A stretch of 18,267 nt of DNA from assembly GCA_009776625.1 (NCBI GenBank), contig WRNL01000014.1, positions 1-18,267 of the forward strand. The letters are read 5' to 3'. The DNA comes from Methanomassiliicoccaceae archaeon (GTDB taxonomy: Archaea; Thermoplasmatota; Thermoplasmata; Methanomassiliicoccales; Methanomethylophilaceae). The position numbers and the translations under genes are program-made. Below are positions 8,126-14,727 of the stretch, piece by piece. The notes under the pieces are model-generated. The model was not told the DNA's origin. It made no database searches and saw only the letters and a list, made by a program, of their open reading frames with translations. Every line of letters begins with the position of its first letter. Position 1 is the first letter of the stretch.

Positions 8126-8802
8126 TTACTTCTCTCTGAACAGATATTCGTGCAGAATGCCTTTGATTGTCTTCTGCGCCCCCTCGATTCCCCCCTTAGA
8201 TATAAGGCTGTTGTAATCCTCAATATCACCGCCTGTGAAAACAATGGGAATCATGCGTTGTTTCTTTCCTGCAATATGCTCGTAGTTCTCTGGATGTGCC
8301 CAAAAACATGTGACACAAAATGAGATGTCCTTGCGGTTCCAATTCTCACAGTGTTCACATGCCCAGGATTTAGCCCTGTTTGCAGAGAGGGATAGCAACA
8401 TATACCCTTCCATGTCTGATTCGTTCTGCTCACCGCCGATCTCATATGGAATACGATGGTCGACCTGCAATAATTTCTCATCCATAGGTTCAAGATAAAT
8501 GAAACACCTTGAGCCGTATTTCTCCATCAACGCCAGTTTCAGCGATTTTGAAACTACTGTTCTGCCAGATGATTTCGAGAGTGTGTCCTTATCTCTATAT
8601 AATCCCCAAATCTGTATGCGGCTATCTTCCTGCCATCTGTTCCCTCTACGCGGTACGTCACAATAGGGATACCGTATTCCCTGACATCCCTCACGGCTCT
8701 TGGGGGGTGATTATGACCGTATATTTCTTTTAACTCCTGAGACGTAACAAAACCATGCTCCAGAATATGTTGGATTACTGTGCGGGGTCGTTTTGCTCTC
8801 AC
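8126..8802 (-). pseudogene. HNH restriction endonuclease, frameshifted
   Basis: Two adjoining minus-strand frames together look like one HNH endonuclease. Frame A (8802-8554, GTG start) gives an N-terminal winged-helix-like part (VIQHILEHGFVTSQELKEIY). It runs into nonsense and a TAG after about 8590. Frame B, open from before 8580 to the TAA at 8126, reads SKSSGRTVVSKSLKLALMEK, then the HNH core QVDHRIPYEIGG...SANRAKSW and two zinc-type pairs (CEHC, CVTC). A net shift of one lost or two gained bases near 8575-8600 separates them. Frame A also stays open upstream to about 8864 without an ATG (DDECSKEFLDRINS), although an ATG in another frame overlaps the methylase stop as ATGA. A second early shift is therefore possible. 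It is the probable restriction partner of the methylase just upstream. It could be a sequencing error, but if real the nuclease is dead or made only as fragments. Confidence 0.75.
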
Positions 8803-8842
8803 AGAATTGATCCGATCGAGAAATTCCTTCGAGCATTCGTCG

Positions 8843-9751
8843 TCATACGGTCTGCCCTGCCAAACTCACTTGCTTGGGGAAAGACCTTGCTGTTCTGACA
8901 AGGTCGTTGCTCACATACAACGCCTCATACGTTATGTTCCGTTTACCAAGCAACGTCGCCTGTGTCGACAGGCCGGCATCAAGCAGGAATTTAGCACAGT
9001 TGAGTGAGGAAGGCAGTTCGTTGCCATACCCTTTGCCGCCACACTCCCCATCGTAGCTGATGATGTACTCGATGCCCCTCTCGTCAAGGGTTCTGATCGC
9101 CCTGGAAAAATCATCGAACCCCACCCCGGCGAGATACCTGTTGTCCCTCATGCTCGACACGCCTTGGTAAGGAGGGTCCATATAGACAAGATCGCCCGGC
9201 TCGGCTGTTTCGAGGACCTCGCCGTAGTCCACTGCAGAAAAGGTGACCTTCCCCCTCAGCAGGGCTGAGATCTCGTACACGTTCTTTGCAACGTTCTTCG
9301 GGGCCGTGCCGTGCCGCCTTTTGTCGGGGGACTGGTTGAAGTTCCCGTTCCTCCCATAGCGCACCGATCCTTTGACGCAACGTGCCAGGAGATAGAGCAC
9401 GTTCTCTGGTGTCTGCTCCCCTCCGTTGAAGCTGTCACGTATGTGATAGAAATGCTCGATGTGGCCTCCCTGATGCTCGAACTGCTCAGCCCAAACGTTG
9501 CTGTACCTATCTATCAGATAATCTGGCCTGTCCACCGCCGTTTGCAAAAGACGGACTATGGGTTCGTTCACATCGTTGATGACGTACCTCTCCGCCCGCC
9601 CCTCTTTCGCCACCGCTATCGTTATAGCCGCCATGCCCGCGAAGGGCTCGATCAGACGATCGAACTTTTGCGGCATGTAACGCAGTATCTGCGGCGCTAG
9701 GATCCGCTTAGAACCCTGATATTGGACTATGTGTGGCATCTTTCCGTTCAT
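8843..9751 (-). CDS. DNA adenine-specific methyltransferase, D12 class (Dam-like)
   Basis: It transfers a methyl group from S-adenosylmethionine to adenine N6 in a specific DNA site. In the 302-residue form, motif X is QYQGSKR (10-16), the SAM-binding motif I is EPFAGMAAI (35-43), and the catalytic motif IV is DPPY (192-195, in VYMDPPYQG). The region around RYGRNGNFNQSPDKRRHGT (131-149) lies where target recognition is expected. The frame is open to an ATG at 9796, but a TATA-like box lies just inside that extension, so the ATG at 9751 (MNGKMPHIV) is preferred; the ATG at 9739 is a further option. It is followed at once by the broken HNH endonuclease, forming a type II restriction-modification remnant. 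The target site cannot be predicted. Confidence 0.9.
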   Translation of the reverse strand: MNGKMPHIVQYQGSKRILAPQILRYMPQKFDRLIEPFAGMAAITIAVAKEGRAERYVINDVNEPIVRLLQTAVDRPDYLIDRYSNVWAEQFEHQGGHIEHFYHIRDSFNGGEQTPENVLYLLARCVKGSVRYGRNGNFNQSPDKRRHGTAPKNVAKNVYEISALLRGKVTFSAVDYGEVLETAEPGDLVYMDPPYQGVSSMRDNRYLAGVGFDDFSRAIRTLDERGIEYIISYDGECGGKGYGNELPSSLNCAKFLLDAGLSTQATLLGKRNITYEALYVSNDLVRTARSFPKQVSLAGQTV

Positions 9752-9770
9752 GTATTCCGCTTGTTTCAGT

Positions 9771-9792
9771 ATAGAATTACAGTGTAATAAAT
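9771..9792 (-). promoter_or_regulatory. TATA-like region for the methylase
   Basis: The minus strand reads ATTTATTACACTGTAATTCT, an A/T-rich block 20-41 bases before the ATG at 9751 and downstream of the ATG at 9796. It lies in the short gap after nikR, so the methylase probably has its own promoter. Confidence 0.4.
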
Positions 9793-9811
9793 CCATGTAC
9801 AGAAGAGGCCC

Positions 9812-10195
9812 TCAGCTCTTGACGAAGGTGACGTAGTCCGCCTTGCCCGTCGAGTGTATCTCCTTGAGCATGGCGGACAGCCTCTCGGCCTCGCCCGAGA
9901 CGACCATCACCTCCAGGCACTTGTGGTCCTTCAGATGGGAGTGGAGCTGCGTCTTGATCTCGTTCTCGTGCTTCGCCTGCACGAGGTTCATCCACGGGTC
10001 GCTGTGGTCCTTCTTGACGATTATCAGGACCCCTTCGACGATCCCCTCCATCTCCTCGATCACCTTCGCCTCCGCCCTTGCGGCGGCGATCGCCACCCTC
10101 ACCGCCTCGCTCCGCCCCTTGAGACCGAACCTCTCCTGTATGTCTTCCAGCGCCCCGAGGCTCTCGTCGTTCAGAGATATGCTCACGATACCCAT
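9812..10195 (-). CDS. nikR: Nickel-responsive transcriptional regulator, NikR family
   Basis: This 127-residue protein has an N-terminal ribbon-helix-helix DNA-binding domain (SISLNDESLGALEDIQERFG, RSEAVRVAI) and a C-terminal ACT-like domain that forms the nickel-binding tetramer. All four high-affinity Ni2+ ligands of E. coli NikR have counterparts: H76, H85 and H87 (LHSH), and C93 (HKCLE). It should therefore sense nickel and repress target promoters. The ATG at 10195 follows an AAGGTGG Shine-Dalgarno-like sequence, so this gene has a leader, unlike most here. It is divergent from a ZIP transporter and about 2.5 kb from the lar operon, both plausible targets. The methylase downstream appears to use its own promoter. 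Confidence 0.92.
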   Translation of the reverse strand: MGIVSISLNDESLGALEDIQERFGLKGRSEAVRVAIAAARAEAKVIEEMEGIVEGVLIIVKKDHSDPWMNLVQAKHENEIKTQLHSHLKDHKCLEVMVVSGEAERLSAMLKEIHSTGKADYVTFVKS

Positions 10196-10212
10196 GCTGC
10201 CACCTTGTTAAC

Positions 10213-10227
10213 ATTCAGGGGGAATGC
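10213..10227. promoter_or_regulatory. Short inverted repeat in the nikR-ZIP intergenic region
   Basis: CATTC, 5-base spacer AGGGG, GAATG. It lies 18-32 bases before the nikR ATG, near its likely transcription start. It is a candidate NikR operator because of its place, but the arms are only 5 bp. Confidence 0.25.
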
Positions 10228-10233
10228 CGTGCA

Positions 10234-10250
10234 GAGTTAATAACTTTATC
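10234..10250 (-). promoter_or_regulatory. TATA-like box for nikR
   Basis: The minus strand reads GATAAAGTTATTAACTC, about 40-55 bases before the nikR ATG, which leaves room for a leader of about 20 bases carrying the Shine-Dalgarno sequence. Confidence 0.35.
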
Positions 10251-10255
10251 ATAAT

Positions 10256-10267
10256 CTTTTAATAAAA
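10256..10267 (+). promoter_or_regulatory. TATA-like box for the ZIP transporter
   Basis: CTTTTAATAAAA is centred about 24 bp before the ATG at 10286, consistent with a leaderless transcript. Confidence 0.5.
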
Positions 10268-10285
10268 ACCCGTTAATCATAAGGC

Positions 10286-11065
10286 ATGGACCCGACGCTA
10301 TCGTTCGTTGTTTTCATTGCCCTAATACTGATCGTCTCCTTCGGGGGGGCGTACCTCCCGATGACCTTCAGGGCCACCGACAAGCAGATGCACCTGATGA
10401 TCGCCTTCAGCGCGGGGGTGTTCCTTGGGATATTGATGCTCATACTCCTGCCGGAGGCCCTCCACGAGAGCGAGGAGGGCGGGTTCGACGAGATGCAGGT
10501 CATGTACCTCGTCCTCGCGGGGTTCCTGGTGATGTTCATCGTCGACTTCCTCTTCAAGCACTACAAGCAGTCCAAGTGCAGCTGCGAGGAGTGCGTGGAC
10601 CACCATTCCCACGAGGTCACCTCCATCTCCGCGTTCGTCGGCCTCTCCATACACGCCTGCTTCGACGGCCTTGCGCTGGCCGCCGCGTTCGTCATCGGGG
10701 AGGAGATAGGGCTGATGATGCTGGCCGCCGTCTGCCTCCACAAGGCGGCGGAGGTGTTCTCCCTCTCGTCCGCGTTCATGCTCGCAGGGAGGAAGAGGAG
10801 ATCCGCCATCTACCTGACGGCGTTCTGCCTCGTCACGCCCGTCGCGGCGGTGGCCTCCTATCTCTTCCTGTGGGAGGTGGGGAGCGGGGTCGCCGGCCTG
10901 GCCTTCGCCTTCTCGGCGGGGGTGTTCATGTTCGTCACCATGCTGCACATGATACCCGAGGCTTTCCACAGGAAGAGCCTGGACATCAGATCCCTGGCGC
11001 TCCTGCTGCTGGGGCTGCTGCTCGTGGCCTGCGTGGTCGCCCTGATGGGAGGGCATGCGCACTGA
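10286..11065 (+). CDS. ZIP family divalent metal transporter
   Basis: This 259-residue membrane protein has eight likely membrane segments and imports divalent metal ions (zinc, iron, or possibly nickel or manganese). The paired ZIP metal-site helices are visible: H123-A-C-F-D127-G128 in segment 4 and H152-KAAE156 in segment 5 (usual family form HxxPE, here Ala for Pro). The cytoplasmic loop at 95-110 is rich in metal ligands (C98, C100, C103, H106, H107, H109). The tail ends GGHAH. Position next to the divergent nikR, with a shared 90-bp promoter region, suggests nickel-linked regulation and perhaps nickel as substrate. That is inference from context. Confidence 0.9.
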   Translation: MDPTLSFVVFIALILIVSFGGAYLPMTFRATDKQMHLMIAFSAGVFLGILMLILLPEALHESEEGGFDEMQVMYLVLAGFLVMFIVDFLFKHYKQSKCSCEECVDHHSHEVTSISAFVGLSIHACFDGLALAAAFVIGEEIGLMMLAAVCLHKAAEVFSLSSAFMLAGRKRRSAIYLTAFCLVTPVAAVASYLFLWEVGSGVAGLAFAFSAGVFMFVTMLHMIPEAFHRKSLDIRSLALLLLGLLLVACVVALMGGHAH

Positions 11066-11066
11066 A

Positions 11067-11092
11067 TCCCCCTTCCTTTCTTTTCTTTTTCG
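11067..11092 (+). terminator. Pyrimidine/T-rich terminator after ZIP gene
   Basis: A run of C/T with several T blocks (CTTTCTTTTCTTTTTC) begins just after the TGA. T-rich tracts terminate archaeal transcription. Confidence 0.5.
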
Positions 11093-11117
11093 ACATTTGA
11101 CGTATATGGTTGCGTAC

Positions 11118-11127
11118 AGTTTTATAA
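11118..11127 (+). promoter_or_regulatory. TATA box for acetate transporter gene
   Basis: AGTTTTATAAG is centred about 27 bp before the ATG at 11150. It gives a leaderless transcript. Confidence 0.6.
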
Positions 11128-11149
11128 GTGATGAGGGAATCCACTCCGC

Positions 11150-11722
11150 ATGGCTGACAATGAGACATCATCCGTGAGCAAGATGGCCAACCCTGCCGGG
11201 CTCGGCCTGCTGGCGTTCGGAATGACGACAGTGCTGCTCTCGCTGCACAACCTGGGGCTGTTCGATCTGGACTCAGCGATCATCTCCATGGGCGTGTTCT
11301 ACGGCGGGGTCGCCCAGGTGGTCGCCGGGCTGTTCGAGTTCAAGAAAGGCAACACCTTAGGGGCCACCGCGTTCACCTCGTACGGGTTCTTCTGGCTCAC
11401 CTTCGTGATGATCAACACCGGGGTGGTCCCCGGCGTGCCCGCCGCCGACGGCGCGTCCCTCGGGGCGTACTTCGCGATCTGGGGAGTCCTCACGCTGTTC
11501 CTCTTCATAGGGACGCTCAAGTCCCCACGCACGCTGCAAATCGTGTTCCTGACCCTGGCGCTGCTGTTCTTCGTCGTGGCCGCCAAGGACGCGACAGGGA
11601 TATCCGAGATAGCGTACGTAGCCGGGGTCATCGGCGTGGTGAGCGGCGGCACCGCCATGTACACCGCGTTCGGCGAGGTGCTGAACGAGCAGCACGGGAG
11701 GGCCGTACTGCCCTTGGGGTGA
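11150..11722 (+). CDS. Acetate/succinate transporter, GPR1/FUN34/YaaH (SatP) family
   Basis: This six-helix membrane protein of 190 residues belongs to the AceTr family, which moves acetate or related small carboxylates with protons or as channels. The family signature NPAGLGL is at 14-20, next to the first helix. The second signature follows in the form GGVAQVVAGLFEFKKGNTLG and ATAFTSYGFFW. The protein is full length. It stands alone between a T-rich terminator and its own terminator. In a methanogen it could import acetate for biosynthesis (inference). Confidence 0.92.
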   Translation: MADNETSSVSKMANPAGLGLLAFGMTTVLLSLHNLGLFDLDSAIISMGVFYGGVAQVVAGLFEFKKGNTLGATAFTSYGFFWLTFVMINTGVVPGVPAADGASLGAYFAIWGVLTLFLFIGTLKSPRTLQIVFLTLALLFFVVAAKDATGISEIAYVAGVIGVVSGGTAMYTAFGEVLNEQHGRAVLPLG

Positions 11723-11744
11723 CGACCTCTCAAACCCTTTAGAA

Positions 11745-11765
11745 CCCTTTTTTAACTGTTTTTTC
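11745..11765 (+). terminator. T-rich terminator after acetate transporter gene
   Basis: Two T runs (CCTTTTTTTAA and GTTTTTTC) start about 25 bp after the stop codon. There is no strong stem, as is usual for archaeal intrinsic terminators. Confidence 0.55.
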
Positions 11766-11782
11766 ATCTAAAATCTGCGTAA

Positions 11783-11791
11783 TCATTAAAG
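11783..11791 (+). promoter_or_regulatory. TATA-like box for mntA-hepT
   Basis: TCATTAAAG is centred about 27 bp before the ATG at 11814, consistent with leaderless transcription. Confidence 0.4.
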
Positions 11792-11813
11792 GCAACAAAC
11801 CTAATCTGGTATC

Positions 11814-12128
11814 ATGGGCCAGGAGAGCGGGGAAACCGTGTTCGACGAACTGCGCGGGATAATCGCGCCCATTGCCAGAAGGCACGGCATGGAACGCATA
11901 TACTTGTTCGGATCCAGGTCCCGTGGCGACAATAGGGAAGACAGCGACTACGATCTCTGTATTGCCGCTCCAGACGGGTTCGACCTATTTGACCTGGAAC
12001 ATTTCTTGCGCGACCTAAGAGAGGCACTCAATGCCGATATCGACGTGGTCTCAGAAAAAAGGATAGCGAAGGACTCGTTCTTCGGAGAGGAGATTCTACG
12101 TGACAGAATGATGCTATTCGAAGCGTGA
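11814..12128 (+). CDS. mntA: MntA-type nucleotidyltransferase antitoxin (MNT domain)
   Basis: This minimal nucleotidyltransferase of 104 residues has the signature GSRSRGDNREDSDYDL: G33-S34, then the metal-binding D45 and D47, with D77 (ADIDVV) as the likely third carboxylate. In characterised pairs, MntA adds AMP units to a tyrosine of the HEPN RNase HepT and so silences it. The gene is followed directly by a HEPN gene whose frame continues from inside its last codons. The catalytic residues are complete, so the antitoxin should be active. Base composition is closer to the AT-rich accessory genes than to the housekeeping genes. Confidence 0.9.
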   Translation: MGQESGETVFDELRGIIAPIARRHGMERIYLFGSRSRGDNREDSDYDLCIAAPDGFDLFDLEHFLRDLREALNADIDVVSEKRIAKDSFFGEEILRDRMMLFEA

Positions 12129-12459
12129 CATAGAGAACATAAGGATAATCCTCAAACACTGCGATGCGATCGATTATTTCACCGGGTTGTACGGCTCCGA
12201 TGAAGAGGATTTCGAAGAAATCCCGTCCCTTCAGTGCGGTTGCGTGTTGCATTTGATGCAGATAGGCGAACACGTCAAACGCCTGTCACCAGAGGTTAGG
12301 GGCGACCGCATCGAAGTAGATTGGAAGGACACAGCTGGCCTGAGGGACATCATCGCACACCAATACGAATATCTGGACTACTCATGGATTAGGCTAACCG
12401 TGTTGAACAGAATCCCTGTCCTGAGGGAGGTGTGCCTGAGCATCCTGAATGGGCTTTGA
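12121..12459 (+). CDS. hepT: HepT-type HEPN RNase toxin, start codon unclear
   Basis: The frame reads KRDIENIRIILKHCDAIDYF and onward for 112 residues to a TGA. The HEPN active site RDIIAHQY (R-x4-H-x-Y) is intact, including the tyrosine that MntA modifies in known pairs. HepT cuts RNA (tRNA in studied examples) when not neutralised. No ATG, GTG or TTG lies in this frame between the upstream stop (12109-12111) and TTG 12187; starting there would drop about 22 residues of the first HEPN helix. The coordinates given mark the first family-like codon. Possible explanations are a one-base loss at the start, a rare start codon, or a +1 shift from mntA (its stop reads TGAC). Whether a full toxin is made is unknown. 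Confidence 0.75.
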   Translation, partial: KRDIENIRIILKHCDAIDYFTGLYGSDEEDFEEIPSLQCGCVLHLMQIGEHVKRLSPEVRGDRIEVDWKDTAGLRDIIAHQYEYLDYSWIRLTVLNRIPVLREVCLSILNGL

Positions 12460-12462
12460 TTC

Positions 12463-12713
12463 CTGTTTCTCCAGTAGGCGATGCCGCGATCGGGCCCACC
12501 AGGTCAATGATGGAAATGGGGCAAGTATCCGATGCCGCCCCCACATGAAGCTTCAATGAAAGGGGGTCCCTTGCAGCACGCCCCTGCGGATGCCGTGGCG
12601 TTCTCGACATGTCGACAGAATAATCAAAATGATTAAAGAGTGGGTGGGGCATTGACGACTCATGGGTCTCACGTGCGTTCCTGTTACGGTGATCATACTA
12701 GGGGGCGGGGGCA
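12463..12713 (+). other. Gap between hepT and larB, with larB leader
   Basis: No gene is visible. CCCCC (12538-12542) and GGGGG (12562-12566) could form a hairpin around a GAAGCTTC palindrome. The heptamer GATGCCG occurs three times before the larB promoter. The last 60 bases are the probable larB leader and end in a purine-rich ribosome-binding stretch. Confidence 0.3.
12626..12640 (+). promoter_or_regulatory. TATA-like box for larBCE operon
   Basis: AAAATGATTAAAGAG is the only A/T-rich block before larB. It lies about 80 bp from the ATG, so the mRNA would carry a leader of roughly 50-60 bases with the Shine-Dalgarno-like GGGGGCGGGGG just before the start. Confidence 0.4.
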
Positions 12714-13481
12714 ATGGATAAGGCCTGCACGAAAGCAGACATCCTATGCCTGCTCCGCGAGGTCGGGGCGGGAGCGGTCACGCCCGAGGAGGCGCTCGAC
12801 AGGATGCAGGCGCTCCCCTTCTCAGACCTGGGCTATGCGAAGGTGGACTACCACCGGGCGGTAAGACAGGGGACGGGCGAGGCCGTCTACGGCCAAGGGA
12901 AGACCCAGGAACAGATACTGGGGATACTCTCGGATATGAGGGTCAATGGATCGAGGAACATCATAGTCACCAGGATAGACCAGGGGGTCGCGGACTACCT
13001 GTTGGGGGAGGGCATCCCCCTCGAGTATCACCCCTTCCCGCGGCTGGGGGTGGCGATGCCCGAGGCCGTGGAGAAGAGGGGCAGCGTCGTCGTCGCGGGC
13101 GCGGGAACGAGCGACGTGGCAGTGTGCGAAGAGGCCGCCCTGACCGCCGAGGCGCTCGGCAACAGCGTCACCCGCATCTACGACGTGGGCGTGGCGGGCC
13201 TCCACAGGCTGCTATCGCACCATGACGCCCTTATGAAAGCAAGAGCGGTCGTGGCCGTCGCCGGCATGGAGGGGGCGCTGGCCAGCGTCATTGGGGGGCT
13301 CGTCAGCTGCCCCATCGTTGCAGTCCCGACGAGCGTGGGTTACGGCGCGAGCTTCGGCGGACTGTCCGCGCTCCTGACGATGATGAACTCCTGCGCGAAC
13401 GGGATATCCGTGGTGAACATCGACAACGGCTTCGGCGCCGGCCTCATAGCCAGCCGCATAAACCAGATGGGGGGCGCGTGA
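12714..13481 (+). CDS. larB: LarB, nickel-pincer cofactor biosynthesis (NaAD carboxylase/hydrolase)
   Basis: LarB carboxylates nicotinic acid adenine dinucleotide at pyridinium C5 and releases AMP, giving pyridinium-3,5-biscarboxylic acid mononucleotide, the first step to the nickel-pincer nucleotide. The 255-residue protein has the PurE-like C-terminal half with YDVGVAGLHRLL (156-167), AVAGMEGALASVIGG, PTSVGYGASFGGL and VVNIDNGFGAG. C227 in NSCANG is the probable catalytic cysteine that adds to the pyridinium ring. Start is ATG 12714, after a G-rich ribosome-binding stretch. It is the first gene of a tight larB-larC-larE operon. Confidence 0.95.
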   Translation: MDKACTKADILCLLREVGAGAVTPEEALDRMQALPFSDLGYAKVDYHRAVRQGTGEAVYGQGKTQEQILGILSDMRVNGSRNIIVTRIDQGVADYLLGEGIPLEYHPFPRLGVAMPEAVEKRGSVVVAGAGTSDVAVCEEAALTAEALGNSVTRIYDVGVAGLHRLLSHHDALMKARAVVAVAGMEGALASVIGGLVSCPIVAVPTSVGYGASFGGLSALLTMMNSCANGISVVNIDNGFGAGLIASRINQMGGA

Positions 13482-14725
13482 TGAGGGCGCTGTACCTAGA
13501 ATGCGGCATGGGCGCGTCGGGGGACATGCTTATGGCCGCCCTGCTGGAGCTTATCGACGACAAAGAGGCGTTCCTGGAACAGATGAACGGCCTCGGGCTG
13601 AAAGGGGTGAGGGTGGGCGCAGCTCCAGCCGTCAAGCACGGGGTCACCGGCACCGCCGTCTCGGTCGCCGTGGACGGCCATGAGGAAGAGAGCGCAGACG
13701 TGGACGTCGGGACCGAACAAGTACACGGCCCCGATGAGACGCATCAGGAGGGGCATCGCCACGGGCATTCCAGCCTCGCTGAGATCGAGGAGGTGATCCT
13801 CGGCCTGCCCGTCTCGCAGCAGGTCAAAGAGGATGCGTCGGCGGTGTACGGCCTGATAGCGGAGGCCGAGGCGCACGTCCATGGAAAACCTGTTGCAGAC
13901 ATCCACTTCCACGAGCTCGGGGGCATGGACGCCATCGCTGACATAGTCTGCGTCTGCCTCCTGATGGAACGGCTCTCGCCGGATGTCGTGTCAGCATCCC
14001 CCATACATGTGGGGGGCGGCCATGTCCGCACCGCCCACGGCGTGCTGCCTGTGCCGGCCCCGGCCACTGCGCGCATCCTGCGTGGGGTCCCCGTCTACGG
14101 GGGGGCGGTCAAAGGGGAGCTGTGCACCCCTACGGGGGCGGCCCTGCTGAAACACTTTGCAAAGGGGTTCGGCCCGATGCCAGAGATGACCATGGAGAGG
14201 ATCGGGTACGGTATGGGCAGCAAGGACTTCGAGGCCGCCAACTGCGTGCGTGCGTTCTACGGCGATAGCGGCGGCACGGGCGGCGACGTGGCGGAGCTGC
14301 GCTGCAACATAGACGACATGAGCGGGGAGGCCCTCGGCTCCGTCTGCGGGAGGCTCATGCGGGAGGGGGCCCTCGACGCTTTCACCACTTCCGTCGGTAT
14401 GAAGAAGGGGCGCCCTGGGACGATGGTCACATGCATCTGCGCCGCCGACCGGGCGGACGAGTTCGCCGCCATGCTGCTCCGGCACACCACGACGTTCGGC
14501 GTCAGGAAGTCCGTGCTGAGCAGGTACACGCTGGAACGCAGCGTGAGGACGGTGGACACCCCCTTCGGCCGGGTGCGCGTCAAGACCGGGGCGGGCTACG
14601 GCGTCAGGAAGTCCAAGCCCGAGCACGAGGACGTGGCGGCCCTTGCGGAGGAGCACGGCGTCCCTGTCGAGGAGATGGCCCGCAGGCTGTGGGCGTACAT
14701 CCTCGAGTCGGAACGCGGGGCCTGA
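13481..14725 (+). CDS. larC: LarC, nickel insertase for nickel-pincer cofactor
   Basis: LarC inserts Ni2+ into the bis-thiocarboxylated pyridinium nucleotide in a CTP-dependent reaction, completing the cofactor. The 414-residue protein starts LYLECGMGASGDML, has a histidine-rich linker (H82, H88, H92, H94, H96) and IHFHELGGMDAIADI (141-155). The second domain begins at about 271 with LRCNIDDMSGEALG and contains MKKGRPGTMVTCIC. In Lactiplantibacillus plantarum the two parts are joined by programmed frameshifting; here both are in one uninterrupted frame. The ATG at 13481 overlaps the larB stop by one base (TGATG); a GTG at 13478 is the alternative. Confidence 0.95.
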   Translation: MRALYLECGMGASGDMLMAALLELIDDKEAFLEQMNGLGLKGVRVGAAPAVKHGVTGTAVSVAVDGHEEESADVDVGTEQVHGPDETHQEGHRHGHSSLAEIEEVILGLPVSQQVKEDASAVYGLIAEAEAHVHGKPVADIHFHELGGMDAIADIVCVCLLMERLSPDVVSASPIHVGGGHVRTAHGVLPVPAPATARILRGVPVYGGAVKGELCTPTGAALLKHFAKGFGPMPEMTMERIGYGMGSKDFEAANCVRAFYGDSGGTGGDVAELRCNIDDMSGEALGSVCGRLMREGALDAFTTSVGMKKGRPGTMVTCICAADRADEFAAMLLRHTTTFGVRKSVLSRYTLERSVRTVDTPFGRVRVKTGAGYGVRKSKPEHEDVAALAEEHGVPVEEMARRLWAYILESERGA

Positions 14726-14727
14726 AC

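Noticed and set aside
8554..8556. TAG in the HNH N-terminal frame read through as pyrrolysine
   Set aside because: Reading through TAG gives only four more codons before a TGA, and the family-like continuation lies in another frame that opens before this TAG.
12671..12698. E. coli-type NikR operator before larB
   Set aside because: TCATAC is present at 12693-12698, but the GTATGA partner at the required 16-base spacing is not (ACGTGC is found instead).
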